Shown here: positions 36,309 through 44,934 of the stretch, one piece after another
How positions within the stretch are numbered: the stretch's first letter is position 1
Layout: the number at the start of each line of letters is the position of its first letter
Assembly: GCA_022509065.1 (NCBI GenBank)
Contig: JAFLTY010000001.1
Span: 62,001 to 126,000, forward strand
Direction of reading: 5' to 3'
Length of the DNA stretch: 64,000 bases
Source of the DNA: Muribaculaceae bacterium
GTDB lineage: Bacteria; Bacteroidota; Bacteroidia; Bacteroidales; Muribaculaceae
The notes under the pieces: generated by a model
The model's input: only the letters and a program-made list of their open reading frames with translations
The model's database searches: none
Told to the model about the DNA's origin: nothing
Made by a program: the position numbers and the translations under genes

Positions 36309-37873
36309 AACTGAAGATAACATTAATATCGGTTGCGGCTGTTTTGGTTTTTGTCATTAGCGGCTGTATAAAAAACGACATACCTTACGCCAGAATCCAA
36401 GCCAATCTGCTTGAAATTGAAGCTGAAGGTCAGACATCGGGAGCGGTGATAGATTCATTGAACCGCACGGTAATTTTTTATTTTCCCGAAGTAATAGATA
36501 TCGGACATGTAATTATCTCCTCTTATAAACTGGCCGAAGGTGTTGTGGATGTCGGCGACTCTTTATCCATGCCTATTGATATGAGCACACCTGCCACTAT
36601 CACACTCAGGTTATATCAGGACTATCAGTGGACACTCATTGCTAACCAGACCATTGATCGTTATTTCAGCATCGAAGGACAGATAGGCACGTCGACAATT
36701 GATGTGCCGGCTCGACGAGTAATTGCATATATCAATGAGAACGCCGACATAAAAAATGTGTTGGTGGAAAGTTGCAAACTTGGACCCGAAGGATGGACCG
36801 AAACCCCTGAACTTGAAGGTCAAACCGTTGATTTCACCCACGCAGTTGGAGTCATAGTAGATTATTATGGGACGCCTCAGATATGGCAGATTTACGTTGA
36901 ACCTACTGAAAGCAAAGTGACTACAACGACTGTTGATGCATGGACCAATGTGGCGTGGGTTTACGGAGAAGGAGAAGCCGGATTGGATTTCGGCTTTGAG
37001 TACCGCATAGCAGGCGATACTCAATGGACACAGGTTCCCGACGAATGGCTGACAGTAGATGGGGGCAAATTTCAAGCGTGTCTTCGTCACTTGTCGGCAT
37101 CGACGACCTATGAAGTACGAGCTTTCAGCGGAGAAGATTATGGAGCCGCGCTCGAATTCACCACCGGCGTCAATGAGCAGATGCCAAACGAGTCGTTTGA
37201 TTCTTGGTGGCTTGACGGCAAAGTCTGGAATCCATGGTCCGAGGGAGGAATACAGTTCTGGGATACCGGAAACAAAGGAGCCACTACACTGGGGCCGAGC
37301 AACTCGGTACCAACTGAGGATACGTCCTCCGGAACAGGATACGCTGCGATGCTCCAGACCAAATTTGTCGGAATAGGAAGTCTTGGCAAACTTGCAGCCG
37401 GCAATATTTATGTGGGCAACTTTGTCAGAACTGACGGTACTAACGGCATATTAAGCATGGGCAAACCGTTTACCCAACGTCCTACAAAACTGAAAGGGTA
37501 TCTCAAATATCAGACAGCGCCCATAAGTTCGACGTCCGCCGGTTTTGAAGACTTTAAAGGACGACCGGACACATGTATTGTTTGGTTGTCGCTGATTGAT
37601 TCGACCGAACCCTTCGAAATTCGCACTAACCCAAAAAACAGACAGCTTTTCGATCCGGACGGCGATTATGTTGTAGCGTATGGAAAGATTGAATATGGAG
37701 AAAATATCGAAAATTATATTCCTTTTGAATTTGATCTCAAGTACAAATCGACGTCTCGTGTTCCAACCTACATTTTATGCACATGTTCGGCAAGCAAATA
37801 TGGCGACTATTTCACCGGAGGCAACGGAGCGGTGCTATATGTAGACGACCTTGAATTGCTTTACGATTATTGA
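36305..37873 (+). CDS. PCMD domain lipoprotein
   Basis: 522 residues. Lipoprotein signal with lipobox ISGC (Cys about 21). Residues about 30-205 form two beta-sandwich-like repeats, and about 205-292 a fibronectin III-like domain (YEVRAFSGEDYGAALEFTTG). The C-terminal about 300-522 match the PCMD domain (FDSWW, WNPWSEGG..FWDTGN, GYAAMLQTK, LYVDDLELLYDY). Family knowledge: PCMD stands for putative carbohydrate metabolism domain and is thought to bind or process glycans. Located at the cell envelope, probably with the two barrels encoded immediately upstream. Confidence 0.85.
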   Translation: MKLKITLISVAAVLVFVISGCIKNDIPYARIQANLLEIEAEGQTSGAVIDSLNRTVIFYFPEVIDIGHVIISSYKLAEGVVDVGDSLSMPIDMSTPATITLRLYQDYQWTLIANQTIDRYFSIEGQIGTSTIDVPARRVIAYINENADIKNVLVESCKLGPEGWTETPELEGQTVDFTHAVGVIVDYYGTPQIWQIYVEPTESKVTTTTVDAWTNVAWVYGEGEAGLDFGFEYRIAGDTQWTQVPDEWLTVDGGKFQACLRHLSASTTYEVRAFSGEDYGAALEFTTGVNEQMPNESFDSWWLDGKVWNPWSEGGIQFWDTGNKGATTLGPSNSVPTEDTSSGTGYAAMLQTKFVGIGSLGKLAAGNIYVGNFVRTDGTNGILSMGKPFTQRPTKLKGYLKYQTAPISSTSAGFEDFKGRPDTCIVWLSLIDSTEPFEIRTNPKNRQLFDPDGDYVVAYGKIEYGENIENYIPFEFDLKYKSTSRVPTYILCTCSASKYGDYFTGGNGAVLYVDDLELLYDY

Positions 37874-37874
37874 T

Positions 37875-39320
37875 ATGGCTCGTAAAAAGAAACAATTGCC
37901 TTTGTTGCATAATTTTGAAATTACCGGTGTCGCGGCCGAAGGCAATGCAATAGGTAAACTTGAAACCGAATCAGGACGACTCGCCGTGTTCATACCCTAC
38001 GGAGCACCTGGAGATATTGCAGATGTTCAGTTAGTTCGTAAGAAACACAGTTATGCCGAAGGTCGCATAGTTGACATCGTTACCCCCTCCCCAATTAGAA
38101 TCGCTCCACGTTGCGACCATTACGGAGTATGCGGAGGCTGCCGCTGGCAACATATTCCCTACCCCGATCAGTTACGATTCAAACAACAACATGTCGAGGA
38201 TGCTTTACAGCGTATCGCCAAAGTGGAATTGCCCGAAACATCCCCTATCATTGGTTCGCCCGACGCATGGGAATATCGAAACAAGATGGAATACACTTTT
38301 TCGAACAAAAAATGGCTTACTTTTGAAGAACTTGCTACCGGAGAGGAGTTTTCGGATCGCGATTGCGCAGGTTTTCATATCCCGGGAGCCTTTGATAAAG
38401 TTCTGGACGTTGAGAGATGTTATCTGCAGAAAGATTTGGGTAATCAAATCAGAAATTTCGTCAAAAATTACGGCAAAGAACATAATCTGTCATTTTACGA
38501 TTTAAAAAACAACGCTGGTTTTCTACGTACCATGATGGTCAGACTGTCATCGGCCGGCGAGTCTATGTTAGTGATGGTTTTTGGTGAAGACACGCCAGAC
38601 ATGATAAAAGAGGTCATGGATGCAATCCGACAAAAGTACCCCGAAATCACATCATTACTATATGTTGTCAATACAAAACTGAACGATACAATAGCTGATT
38701 TGCCCATCCACCTACATTCAGGAAGAGAATTTATATATGAAAGAATGGAAGGACTGACTTTCCGCATTGGTCCAAAGTCATTCTATCAGACAAACTCGGC
38801 CGGAGCCTACCAGCTCTACAAGGTGGTTCGCAAACTTGCTGACATTAAAGGTAACGAACTGGTATATGACTTATATACCGGAACGGGTACCATTGCAAAT
38901 TTCGTAAGCAAAAATGCTCGTAAGGTCATAGGTATAGAGTATGTAGAAGACGCCATAAAAGACGCTCGCATAAACAGTGCTGACAATAACATAGACAATA
39001 CACTGTTTTTTGCTGGAGACATGAAGGATGTTTTGACAGAAGAATTCATTTCAGAGCATGGTCGCCCCGATATAATAATTACCGATCCTCCACGCGCCGG
39101 GATGCACGAAAATGTGATAAAAGTGATTCTGGAGGCAGCCCCCGAGAAGATAGTGTACGTAAGTTGCAATCCGGCCACACAGGCGCGCGATATTGCGTTG
39201 CTCGATTCGCATTATCAAGTCATGGCGGTACAACCTGTAGACATGTTTCCGCATACGCATCATGTCGAAAACGTCGCTTTATTGACCAGACGTCAGTCAG
39301 TTAAGGAAGGTACTTGTTGA
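37875..39320 (+). CDS. rlmD: 23S rRNA (uracil-C5)-methyltransferase, RlmD/RumA family
   Basis: 481 residues from the ATG at 37875, one base after the PCMD stop; the frame's upstream ATG overlaps the PCMD gene. N-terminal TRAM domain (about 1-65), a Cys cluster CDHYGVCGGCRWQH (about 76-89) for an Fe-S centre, and a C-terminal SAM domain with YDLYTGTGTIANFV (about 336), ITDPPRAGMH and VSCNPATQARD with the catalytic Cys. It makes m5U in 23S rRNA. The exact position (747 or 1939) is not decidable. Its 3' end overlaps the convergent CYTH gene by 28 bases. Confidence 0.93.
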   Translation: MARKKKQLPLLHNFEITGVAAEGNAIGKLETESGRLAVFIPYGAPGDIADVQLVRKKHSYAEGRIVDIVTPSPIRIAPRCDHYGVCGGCRWQHIPYPDQLRFKQQHVEDALQRIAKVELPETSPIIGSPDAWEYRNKMEYTFSNKKWLTFEELATGEEFSDRDCAGFHIPGAFDKVLDVERCYLQKDLGNQIRNFVKNYGKEHNLSFYDLKNNAGFLRTMMVRLSSAGESMLVMVFGEDTPDMIKEVMDAIRQKYPEITSLLYVVNTKLNDTIADLPIHLHSGREFIYERMEGLTFRIGPKSFYQTNSAGAYQLYKVVRKLADIKGNELVYDLYTGTGTIANFVSKNARKVIGIEYVEDAIKDARINSADNNIDNTLFFAGDMKDVLTEEFISEHGRPDIIITDPPRAGMHENVIKVILEAAPEKIVYVSCNPATQARDIALLDSHYQVMAVQPVDMFPHTHHVENVALLTRRQSVKEGTC

Positions 39321-39766
39321 GCTATAACCAGACTGCTGTTGAAGTATCTTACATCGTTTGTGACCTCACGTCCGATAAAATCCGGAAGATGTATTTTGGT
39401 GTTTTCATCTTCAAACTCAATCTCAGCCAATATGAGACCCTTTAAGTTGCCTTCAAACACATCGACCTCCCACGTCAGGCCATCGTATGCCACATAATAT
39501 CGTAGTTTAGTTATTTGACGTACCCCGGGCATACTCAGCATCTCCTCGGCATCAATTAAGGGAATTTGATATTCCCACTCATGTCTCATAACGCCGACAG
39601 TGCGTGATTTGATTGTCAAAAAAGCCTTATCACCTGCAATTCTGACTCTAACAATGCCCGATTCATTATCTGAAAGATAACCTTGCACAATACGGACACT
39701 CGAGACAGCGTTTTTCAAAAAACCAGTCTCTTTGACTAAAAATTTTCGTTCTATTTCTAAAGACAT
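39293..39766 (-). CDS. CYTH domain phosphohydrolase
   Basis: 157 residues. The family signature EIERKFLV (ExExK at residues 4-8) and the repeated charged strands RVRIAGDKAFLTIKSR, WEVDVFEG and LAEIEFEDE mark a CYTH triphosphate tunnel protein of the short bacterial type (about 150-160 residues). Likely an inorganic triphosphatase or related enzyme; adenylate cyclase activity is a family alternative. The 3' end overlaps rlmD by 28 bases. The -7 box is at 39799-39792. Confidence 0.88.
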   Translation of the reverse strand: MSLEIERKFLVKETGFLKNAVSSVRIVQGYLSDNESGIVRVRIAGDKAFLTIKSRTVGVMRHEWEYQIPLIDAEEMLSMPGVRQITKLRYYVAYDGLTWEVDVFEGNLKGLILAEIEFEDENTKIHLPDFIGREVTNDVRYFNSSLVIAQQVPSLTD

Positions 39767-39791
39767 CTAAGATATATCATAAATTACAATT

Positions 39792-39799
39792 CAAAGATA
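39792..39799 (-). promoter_or_regulatory. Candidate -7 box of the CYTH gene
   Basis: TATCTTTG on the minus strand, 25 bases before the CYTH start. It directly abuts the GTG start of the divergent DUF5686 gene, so the two 5' ends share this short region. Confidence 0.4.
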
Positions 39800-42361
39800 G
39801 TGTTTTTTTGTCACAAGCGTCATATCATTTTGTTTTTTTTCTGGGTAGTGGCATCACTCAACGTGATATTAGGCGCTTCGACAGATTATTTTATACGTGG
39901 CATAGTGCGTGACTCCATTACAGACGAAAGTATCCCGAACGCTTTTGTCTCTGTAACAGGCACATCCTTAAATGTGATGACAGACGGACAGGGAATATTC
40001 GAAATGACCATCCCCGATAAAACCCATTCCCTTACTATAAAAAGTCAAGGATATGCCACACAAATCTTGCCGATAACAAAAAACCGCGTAAATGTCTATG
40101 CCGTTTATCTTAAACCGGAGGCGATTACTCTTGATGAATTGGTTGTAAAGAAACAAAAATACAGCAAAAAAGATAATCCCGCTGTCGAATTAATGCGACA
40201 TATTCGTCGAACCGCCTCTATCCAAGATCCTACGCGGCAGCCCTATTTCAACCAAAAAACTTATCAGCGCATCTCGCTTGCATTAGACAATATCGATGCC
40301 AGCGGTGAAAAAGGGCTACTGGCTCGTTTTCCTTTTCTAATAGACCATCTTGACACATCGCTTATTTCAGGGAAACCTATCCTGCCTGTTTCGGTACGCG
40401 AACAATCGGCAGACATATATTATAGGTCAAATCCTCAAGGACGACATGTTGTTGTGACAGGAAAACGTAGTAGCGGAATAGATGAAATGCTTGATCAAGA
40501 ATCGATGGATGTGTTTATGAACGATATCTTCGGCCCCGTCGATATTTATGCTCGTGATATCGTTTTACTTCAAAACAGGTTCGTCAGTCCTCTGTCGCCA
40601 ATAGCCGACGATTTTTACAAGTTTTTCATAACCGATTCGTTGACAGACACCAACGGGCAGAAATTTTATGTCCTCAGTTTTTATCCTCACAATAAAGCCT
40701 CATTCGGTTTCAACGGAAGTATGGAGGTGACCGTAACGGATAGTACAGCATTTGTCCGTAATGTCAATATGAGGGTGCCGGGCGATATCAATCTTAATTT
40801 CATAGAAAATCTCAACATATCGCAGAAATTTGGACAGACTCCCGATGGTTTGCGCCTTATTGAGAAAGACGAAATGATCATTGAGGCACAATTGTTGCCT
40901 GGTACTCAAGGATTATATGCTCACCGCATTATAGAGTACAACGATTATGATTTTGAACCTCCTAAAGATGAAATCAGGATTTTCAAGCCCCGCGTCCCCG
41001 TCACCACAATGACCGACGCCGCTTCTCGCGACTCTGTGTTTTGGCACCTCGTCAATCCCGGAGGTCTTCCAACTGCGCAGGCAAAAGTAGGTACACTTCT
41101 TGACAAATTTCGACAAAACAAGGTCTTTTACTGGGGAGAGAAGTTCATCAAGATACTCGTTACTGGATATGTGGCTACTGACGGTTCGAAGTCTAAGTTC
41201 GATGTCGGGCCTATGAACACCACCATCAGCGCCAATCCTTTGGAAGGATTGCGATTGCGAGCCGGCGGTATCACCACTGCCAACCTCAATCCGCATTGGT
41301 TTGCCCGCTTCTATGGCGCATACGGTTTCAAAGACCATAGATGGAAATATGGTCTGGAGCTTGAATATTCCATAAACGCCAAGCAGCGACACACGCGGGA
41401 GTTTCCGGTTCATTCGTTAAGGTTGACAAGCACATACGATGTTGACAGACCCGGTCAGCAGTATGCGTTTACCAATCCCGACAACGTTTTCCTGTCATTG
41501 CATCGTCCAGGCATAGATCCAATGACATACCACAGGTTAAACAGCCTGCTCTATACCCTCGAACTCGAAACGCATTTCTCAGTCAAAATGTTGCTGTGTA
41601 ATGAGAGACAATATGAGTCAAATCAGATGAGATTCAATCTTTCCGGAGGAGGCCATATACCGTTTTTCGATGAAACCTATGCCAGTCTGGAACTGAGATT
41701 CGCCCCGGAAGAAAAATTTTATCAGACCACATCCAATCGCTTCCCGGTTAATCTGGATCGGCCTGTGTTTGCAATCACCCAGACCTTAGCACCAAAAAGC
41801 TTTGGGAACTTCGGGAGTATCAATGCCACTCAAGCCATGTACCGGCAAAGGTTTTGGTTCAGTGCTTTCGGCTATCTCGATGTGATGGCCAAAGCAGGAC
41901 ATGTTTGGAGCAAACACACACCTTTCAATCACCTCTTCATTGCCAACACAAACCTCAGTTATACCATTCAACCTGAGAGTTTTTCGCTTACAGCGCCTAT
42001 GGAGTTGGTTGCCGATTCGTTCGGTAACCTTGACTTGACATATTGGGCAAACGGTGCGATTTTGAACTATGTCCCTGTCATAAAGAAACTCAAGTTGCGA
42101 GAGGTCTTTTCTGTGCAAGGCTTCTACGGACATTTGTCGGCAGCGAACAATCCTGCCGTTACACCCGGTCTCATCGTCTGGCCTGGCTATGAAACCACAG
42201 CAAAACGACTAAACACACCATATCTTGAGGCTTCCGTGGGACTTGATAATATATTGCGTTGTCTGCGAGTTGATTACGTTTGGCGTCTAACCCACCGCCA
42301 TGACATGGTTGATGGCGCCAATCGTTGGGGAATCCGCGTACAGTTCCACGTTACATTCTGA
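39800..42361 (+). CDS. DUF5686 / carboxypeptidase-like regulatory domain outer-membrane protein
   Basis: 853 residues from a GTG start, the only standard start that leaves a complete signal peptide (HIILFFFWVVASLNVILGA). Residues about 32-112 are a carboxypeptidase-regulatory-like beta domain (GIVRDSITDESIPNAFVSV, ITLDELVVKK), as in TonB-dependent and related receptors. The remainder is a large barrel-like region of the DUF5686 family ending in WGIRVQFHVTF, an outer-membrane terminal strand. No TonB plug domain is recognised. Function unknown. Confidence 0.82.
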   Translation: MFFCHKRHIILFFFWVVASLNVILGASTDYFIRGIVRDSITDESIPNAFVSVTGTSLNVMTDGQGIFEMTIPDKTHSLTIKSQGYATQILPITKNRVNVYAVYLKPEAITLDELVVKKQKYSKKDNPAVELMRHIRRTASIQDPTRQPYFNQKTYQRISLALDNIDASGEKGLLARFPFLIDHLDTSLISGKPILPVSVREQSADIYYRSNPQGRHVVVTGKRSSGIDEMLDQESMDVFMNDIFGPVDIYARDIVLLQNRFVSPLSPIADDFYKFFITDSLTDTNGQKFYVLSFYPHNKASFGFNGSMEVTVTDSTAFVRNVNMRVPGDINLNFIENLNISQKFGQTPDGLRLIEKDEMIIEAQLLPGTQGLYAHRIIEYNDYDFEPPKDEIRIFKPRVPVTTMTDAASRDSVFWHLVNPGGLPTAQAKVGTLLDKFRQNKVFYWGEKFIKILVTGYVATDGSKSKFDVGPMNTTISANPLEGLRLRAGGITTANLNPHWFARFYGAYGFKDHRWKYGLELEYSINAKQRHTREFPVHSLRLTSTYDVDRPGQQYAFTNPDNVFLSLHRPGIDPMTYHRLNSLLYTLELETHFSVKMLLCNERQYESNQMRFNLSGGGHIPFFDETYASLELRFAPEEKFYQTTSNRFPVNLDRPVFAITQTLAPKSFGNFGSINATQAMYRQRFWFSAFGYLDVMAKAGHVWSKHTPFNHLFIANTNLSYTIQPESFSLTAPMELVADSFGNLDLTYWANGAILNYVPVIKKLKLREVFSVQGFYGHLSAANNPAVTPGLIVWPGYETTAKRLNTPYLEASVGLDNILRCLRVDYVWRLTHRHDMVDGANRWGIRVQFHVTF

Positions 42362-42411
42362 TTTGGATAAACACTGCATTATCATAGCCATATTTGATTT
42401 ATGAAAGTATT

Positions 42412-42430
42412 GTATCCGGTATCAGGATAC
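42412..42430 (+). terminator. Small hairpin after the DUF5686 gene
   Basis: GTATCC (42412-42417) pairs with GGATAC (42425-42430) around a 7-base loop, 50 bases past the stop and just upstream of the next promoter. No T-run follows, so it is a weak candidate. Confidence 0.3.
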
Positions 42431-42444
42431 TGCTTAGATGTGAT

Positions 42445-42475
42445 TTTGTGGATTGAAAAAAATGGAGTAATTTTG
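42445..42475 (+). promoter_or_regulatory. Promoter of the acyltransferase gene
   Basis: TTTG (42445-42448), 19 bases, TAATTTTG (42468-42475): exact consensus. The predicted start is near 42480, only about 8 bases before the first ATG (42489) and about 30 before the second in-frame ATG (42510). Confidence 0.7.
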
Positions 42476-42509
42476 TGACATAAAACAAATGAACGTTCTC
42501 CCATATCAA

Positions 42510-43697
42510 ATGGATATCAATACGACTAACAAACACACTACTGACGCATATCCTGAAATCTTTGAGGACATCGCTCCATATACCAACAGCCAGTACCGGG
42601 AAGGTATGACCAAGCTGTCGAACGAAGCGGGCTTCGAACACGCAATGCGTTTCATTATGCCTGAAATTGATTACGAAGCCTTTAAGGCAACGCTTCTTTC
42701 GGTTGACAACATAGATGTCTTTCAGAAACAAATAGCAGGAGCCTTCCTTGAATACCTTGCCAAGAAAACCACCGGAGGAGTGAGCTATGAAGGTATGGAA
42801 CATGTAAAGGACGGCAAGAACTACACTTTTATATCGAACCATCGAGATATAGTGCTCGACGCATCTTTTCTTAATCTTTGTTTCATAAGGGCAGACAAAC
42901 CTATCACCCAAATAGCCATTGGTAATAACCTCTTGATTTACGAATGGATTCGCGACTTGGTACGTATAAACCGCTGTTTCATAGTGAAACGTGATGTCAA
43001 GCCATTGCAAGCCCTACAGGCTGCTCGCCAGTTGTCCGAATACATACATTACGTCATCAATCAGCGCCGCGAATCGGTGTGGATAGCTCAACGCGAAGGT
43101 CGCGCAAAGGATTCGAACGACGTCACGCAGGAAAGCCTTTTAAAGATGCTTACTTTGGGTTGCGATTCCAATTCTTTGGAGGCCTTGAAGGAACTCAATA
43201 TACTTCCGGTTTCGATATCGTATGAATATGACCCCAATGACTATTTGAAAGTGCGAGAATTCCTTTTGAGACGAAGGGATCCGGATTTTAAAAAGAGTCA
43301 ACATGACGACCTTTTCAGCATGGAGACCGGTATTCTTAGCTATAAAGGCAAAGTGCATTTCACTATTAATCCACCTATAAATAATCAATTGGAAAACTGC
43401 GATTCAACGAGTCGCAATGATGTGGTACGCTCTGCTCGAACTATAATAGATAACGAAATACACGGCGGTTACAAGATTTATCCTATAAACTATGTGGCTT
43501 TCGATTTGCTTAACGGCGTTTCGAAGTTCAGCAATCACTATGACAGCGAGACTGTGTTAGAGGTAAACGAATACTTTAAGAAACAATCCGAACTTATTGG
43601 CATTGAAAATCTTAGTGATGAAGAAGAGCGTTTTGTACATGAGATGTTTCTTACTATGTATGCCAATCCCCTTATCAACAAATTGGATTCAGAATAA
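42510..43697 (+). CDS. PlsC-type 1-acylglycerol-3-phosphate acyltransferase family protein
   Basis: 395 residues from the ATG at 42510; the frame also has an ATG at 42489. The second is chosen because a consensus promoter predicts transcription from about 42480. The catalytic NHRDIVLD (HxxxxD motif, about 110-117) and WIAQREGRAKDS (block III) are visible. It probably transfers an acyl group in phospholipid or lipid A metabolism. It is longer than PlsC (about 250), with extra N- and C-terminal segments typical of a Bacteroidota subfamily. Confidence 0.82.
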   Translation: MDINTTNKHTTDAYPEIFEDIAPYTNSQYREGMTKLSNEAGFEHAMRFIMPEIDYEAFKATLLSVDNIDVFQKQIAGAFLEYLAKKTTGGVSYEGMEHVKDGKNYTFISNHRDIVLDASFLNLCFIRADKPITQIAIGNNLLIYEWIRDLVRINRCFIVKRDVKPLQALQAARQLSEYIHYVINQRRESVWIAQREGRAKDSNDVTQESLLKMLTLGCDSNSLEALKELNILPVSISYEYDPNDYLKVREFLLRRRDPDFKKSQHDDLFSMETGILSYKGKVHFTINPPINNQLENCDSTSRNDVVRSARTIIDNEIHGGYKIYPINYVAFDLLNGVSKFSNHYDSETVLEVNEYFKKQSELIGIENLSDEEERFVHEMFLTMYANPLINKLDSE

Positions 43698-43736
43698 CAT
43701 TTTAAGTCGGAATAACTTACTAATAAGATTCGTGTA

Positions 43737-44921
43737 ATGCGCATTCCTTATACTGCTCTTTTATTAGTGATACTGCTGAACGGAGCGGTGGATTATTGCA
43801 TTTACCGTTGGCTCAAAAAGCAATCTCGCGGCAGAATACCTGCCAACATTCAACTCTGGTCGGCCATAGTGCTTCTTTTAGGGCTATTATCGTTACTCGT
43901 TCTCCCTGTTCAGTCCACGACCGACAACGTTTTGCGGGCGCTGATGTGGGTGATATTCTTTTACATCTCAATATATGTCCCAAAATATATCTTTGTATTG
44001 TTTTATGGGATTTCATTGATTCCGAAACTATGGCATTCACCCAGAATAAAAGGAGTAACAGCCACCGGAGGAGTTTTGGGCATCATTCTATTCATTACGC
44101 TTTGGTGGGGTGCTCTCATTAACCGTTATAATATCACTGTCAACGAAGTGACAGTTCCGGTTAAGGCTTGGCCTATAGGATTCGATGGATTTCGCATAGT
44201 TCAGATTTCAGACTTGCATCTGGGCACATACGGAACAGACACGACATTTGTTCACAGACTCGTCGAAAGGATTAACGCTCTGAATCCCGATATTATAGTG
44301 TTTACGGGAGATATTGTTAATCGCCATACAGACGAACTTATTCCTTTCTCTAAGGTATTATCGCACCTTAACGCCCCCTATGGTATATATTCCATATTAG
44401 GCAATCACGATTATGGAGATTACTACGCATGGAAAGATTCATCCGCATATGACCTCAACAACAAAAAAATGGAGGTGATACAGAAAGAAATGGGGTGGAA
44501 TCTTTTAAAAAACGAACACCGTTTCATAACTTCCCAAGGCGATTCGTTAGCAATTATCGGTGTGGAGAATATCGGCGATCCTCCCTTTCACGTATATGGC
44601 AACCTACATGCCGCCTATGAGACACCTGAAGACGAATACCCAAAGATGCTGCTTACTCATAATCCTGCACATTGGGTCGACGAAGTTTCAGACAGCAACA
44701 ACAATATCGCCCTTACTATGGCAGGTCATACACATGCCATGCAGATAGAATTGTTCGGATGGTCGCCGGCTGTTTTCCGATATAAGACGTGGGGCGGTCT
44801 CTATCACGACAAATCGGAGACTCATTATCTTTATGTCAATACCGGTACGGGGACAGTAGGTTTTCCGGCTCGCATAGGGGCGGCTCCGGAAATAACGTTG
44901 CTAACCCTAAAGAGCAATTAA
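43737..44921 (+). CDS. Membrane metallophosphoesterase (YaeI/YkuE-like)
   Basis: 394 residues. Three to four membrane helices fill the first about 135 residues. The calcineurin-like domain follows: ISDLHLGTYG (about 156-165), VFTGDIVNR (about 188-196), LGNHDYGDY (about 220-228) and MAGHTHAMQ (about 327-335), all metal ligands intact. Family members cleave lipid-linked or other phosphoesters at the membrane. The substrate is unknown. Its stop codon overlaps the Shine-Dalgarno-like AAGGAG of the next gene. Confidence 0.88.
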   Translation: MRIPYTALLLVILLNGAVDYCIYRWLKKQSRGRIPANIQLWSAIVLLLGLLSLLVLPVQSTTDNVLRALMWVIFFYISIYVPKYIFVLFYGISLIPKLWHSPRIKGVTATGGVLGIILFITLWWGALINRYNITVNEVTVPVKAWPIGFDGFRIVQISDLHLGTYGTDTTFVHRLVERINALNPDIIVFTGDIVNRHTDELIPFSKVLSHLNAPYGIYSILGNHDYGDYYAWKDSSAYDLNNKKMEVIQKEMGWNLLKNEHRFITSQGDSLAIIGVENIGDPPFHVYGNLHAAYETPEDEYPKMLLTHNPAHWVDEVSDSNNNIALTMAGHTHAMQIELFGWSPAVFRYKTWGGLYHDKSETHYLYVNTGTGTVGFPARIGAAPEITLLTLKSN

Positions 44922-44925
44922 GGAG
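44920..44925 (+). promoter_or_regulatory. Shine-Dalgarno-like site that selects the start of the folK-queA fusion
   Basis: AAGGAG at 44920-44925 is one of the few good ribosome-binding sites in the window. It is 9 bases from the ATG at 44935 and 3 bases from the one at 44929, which favours 44935. Confidence 0.5.
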
Positions 44926-44934
44926 TTCATGTTC

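Noticed and set aside
42399..43010. 203-codon leftward frame opposite the acyltransferase gene
   Set aside because: Antisense shadow; it crosses the consensus promoter of the real gene and matches no family.
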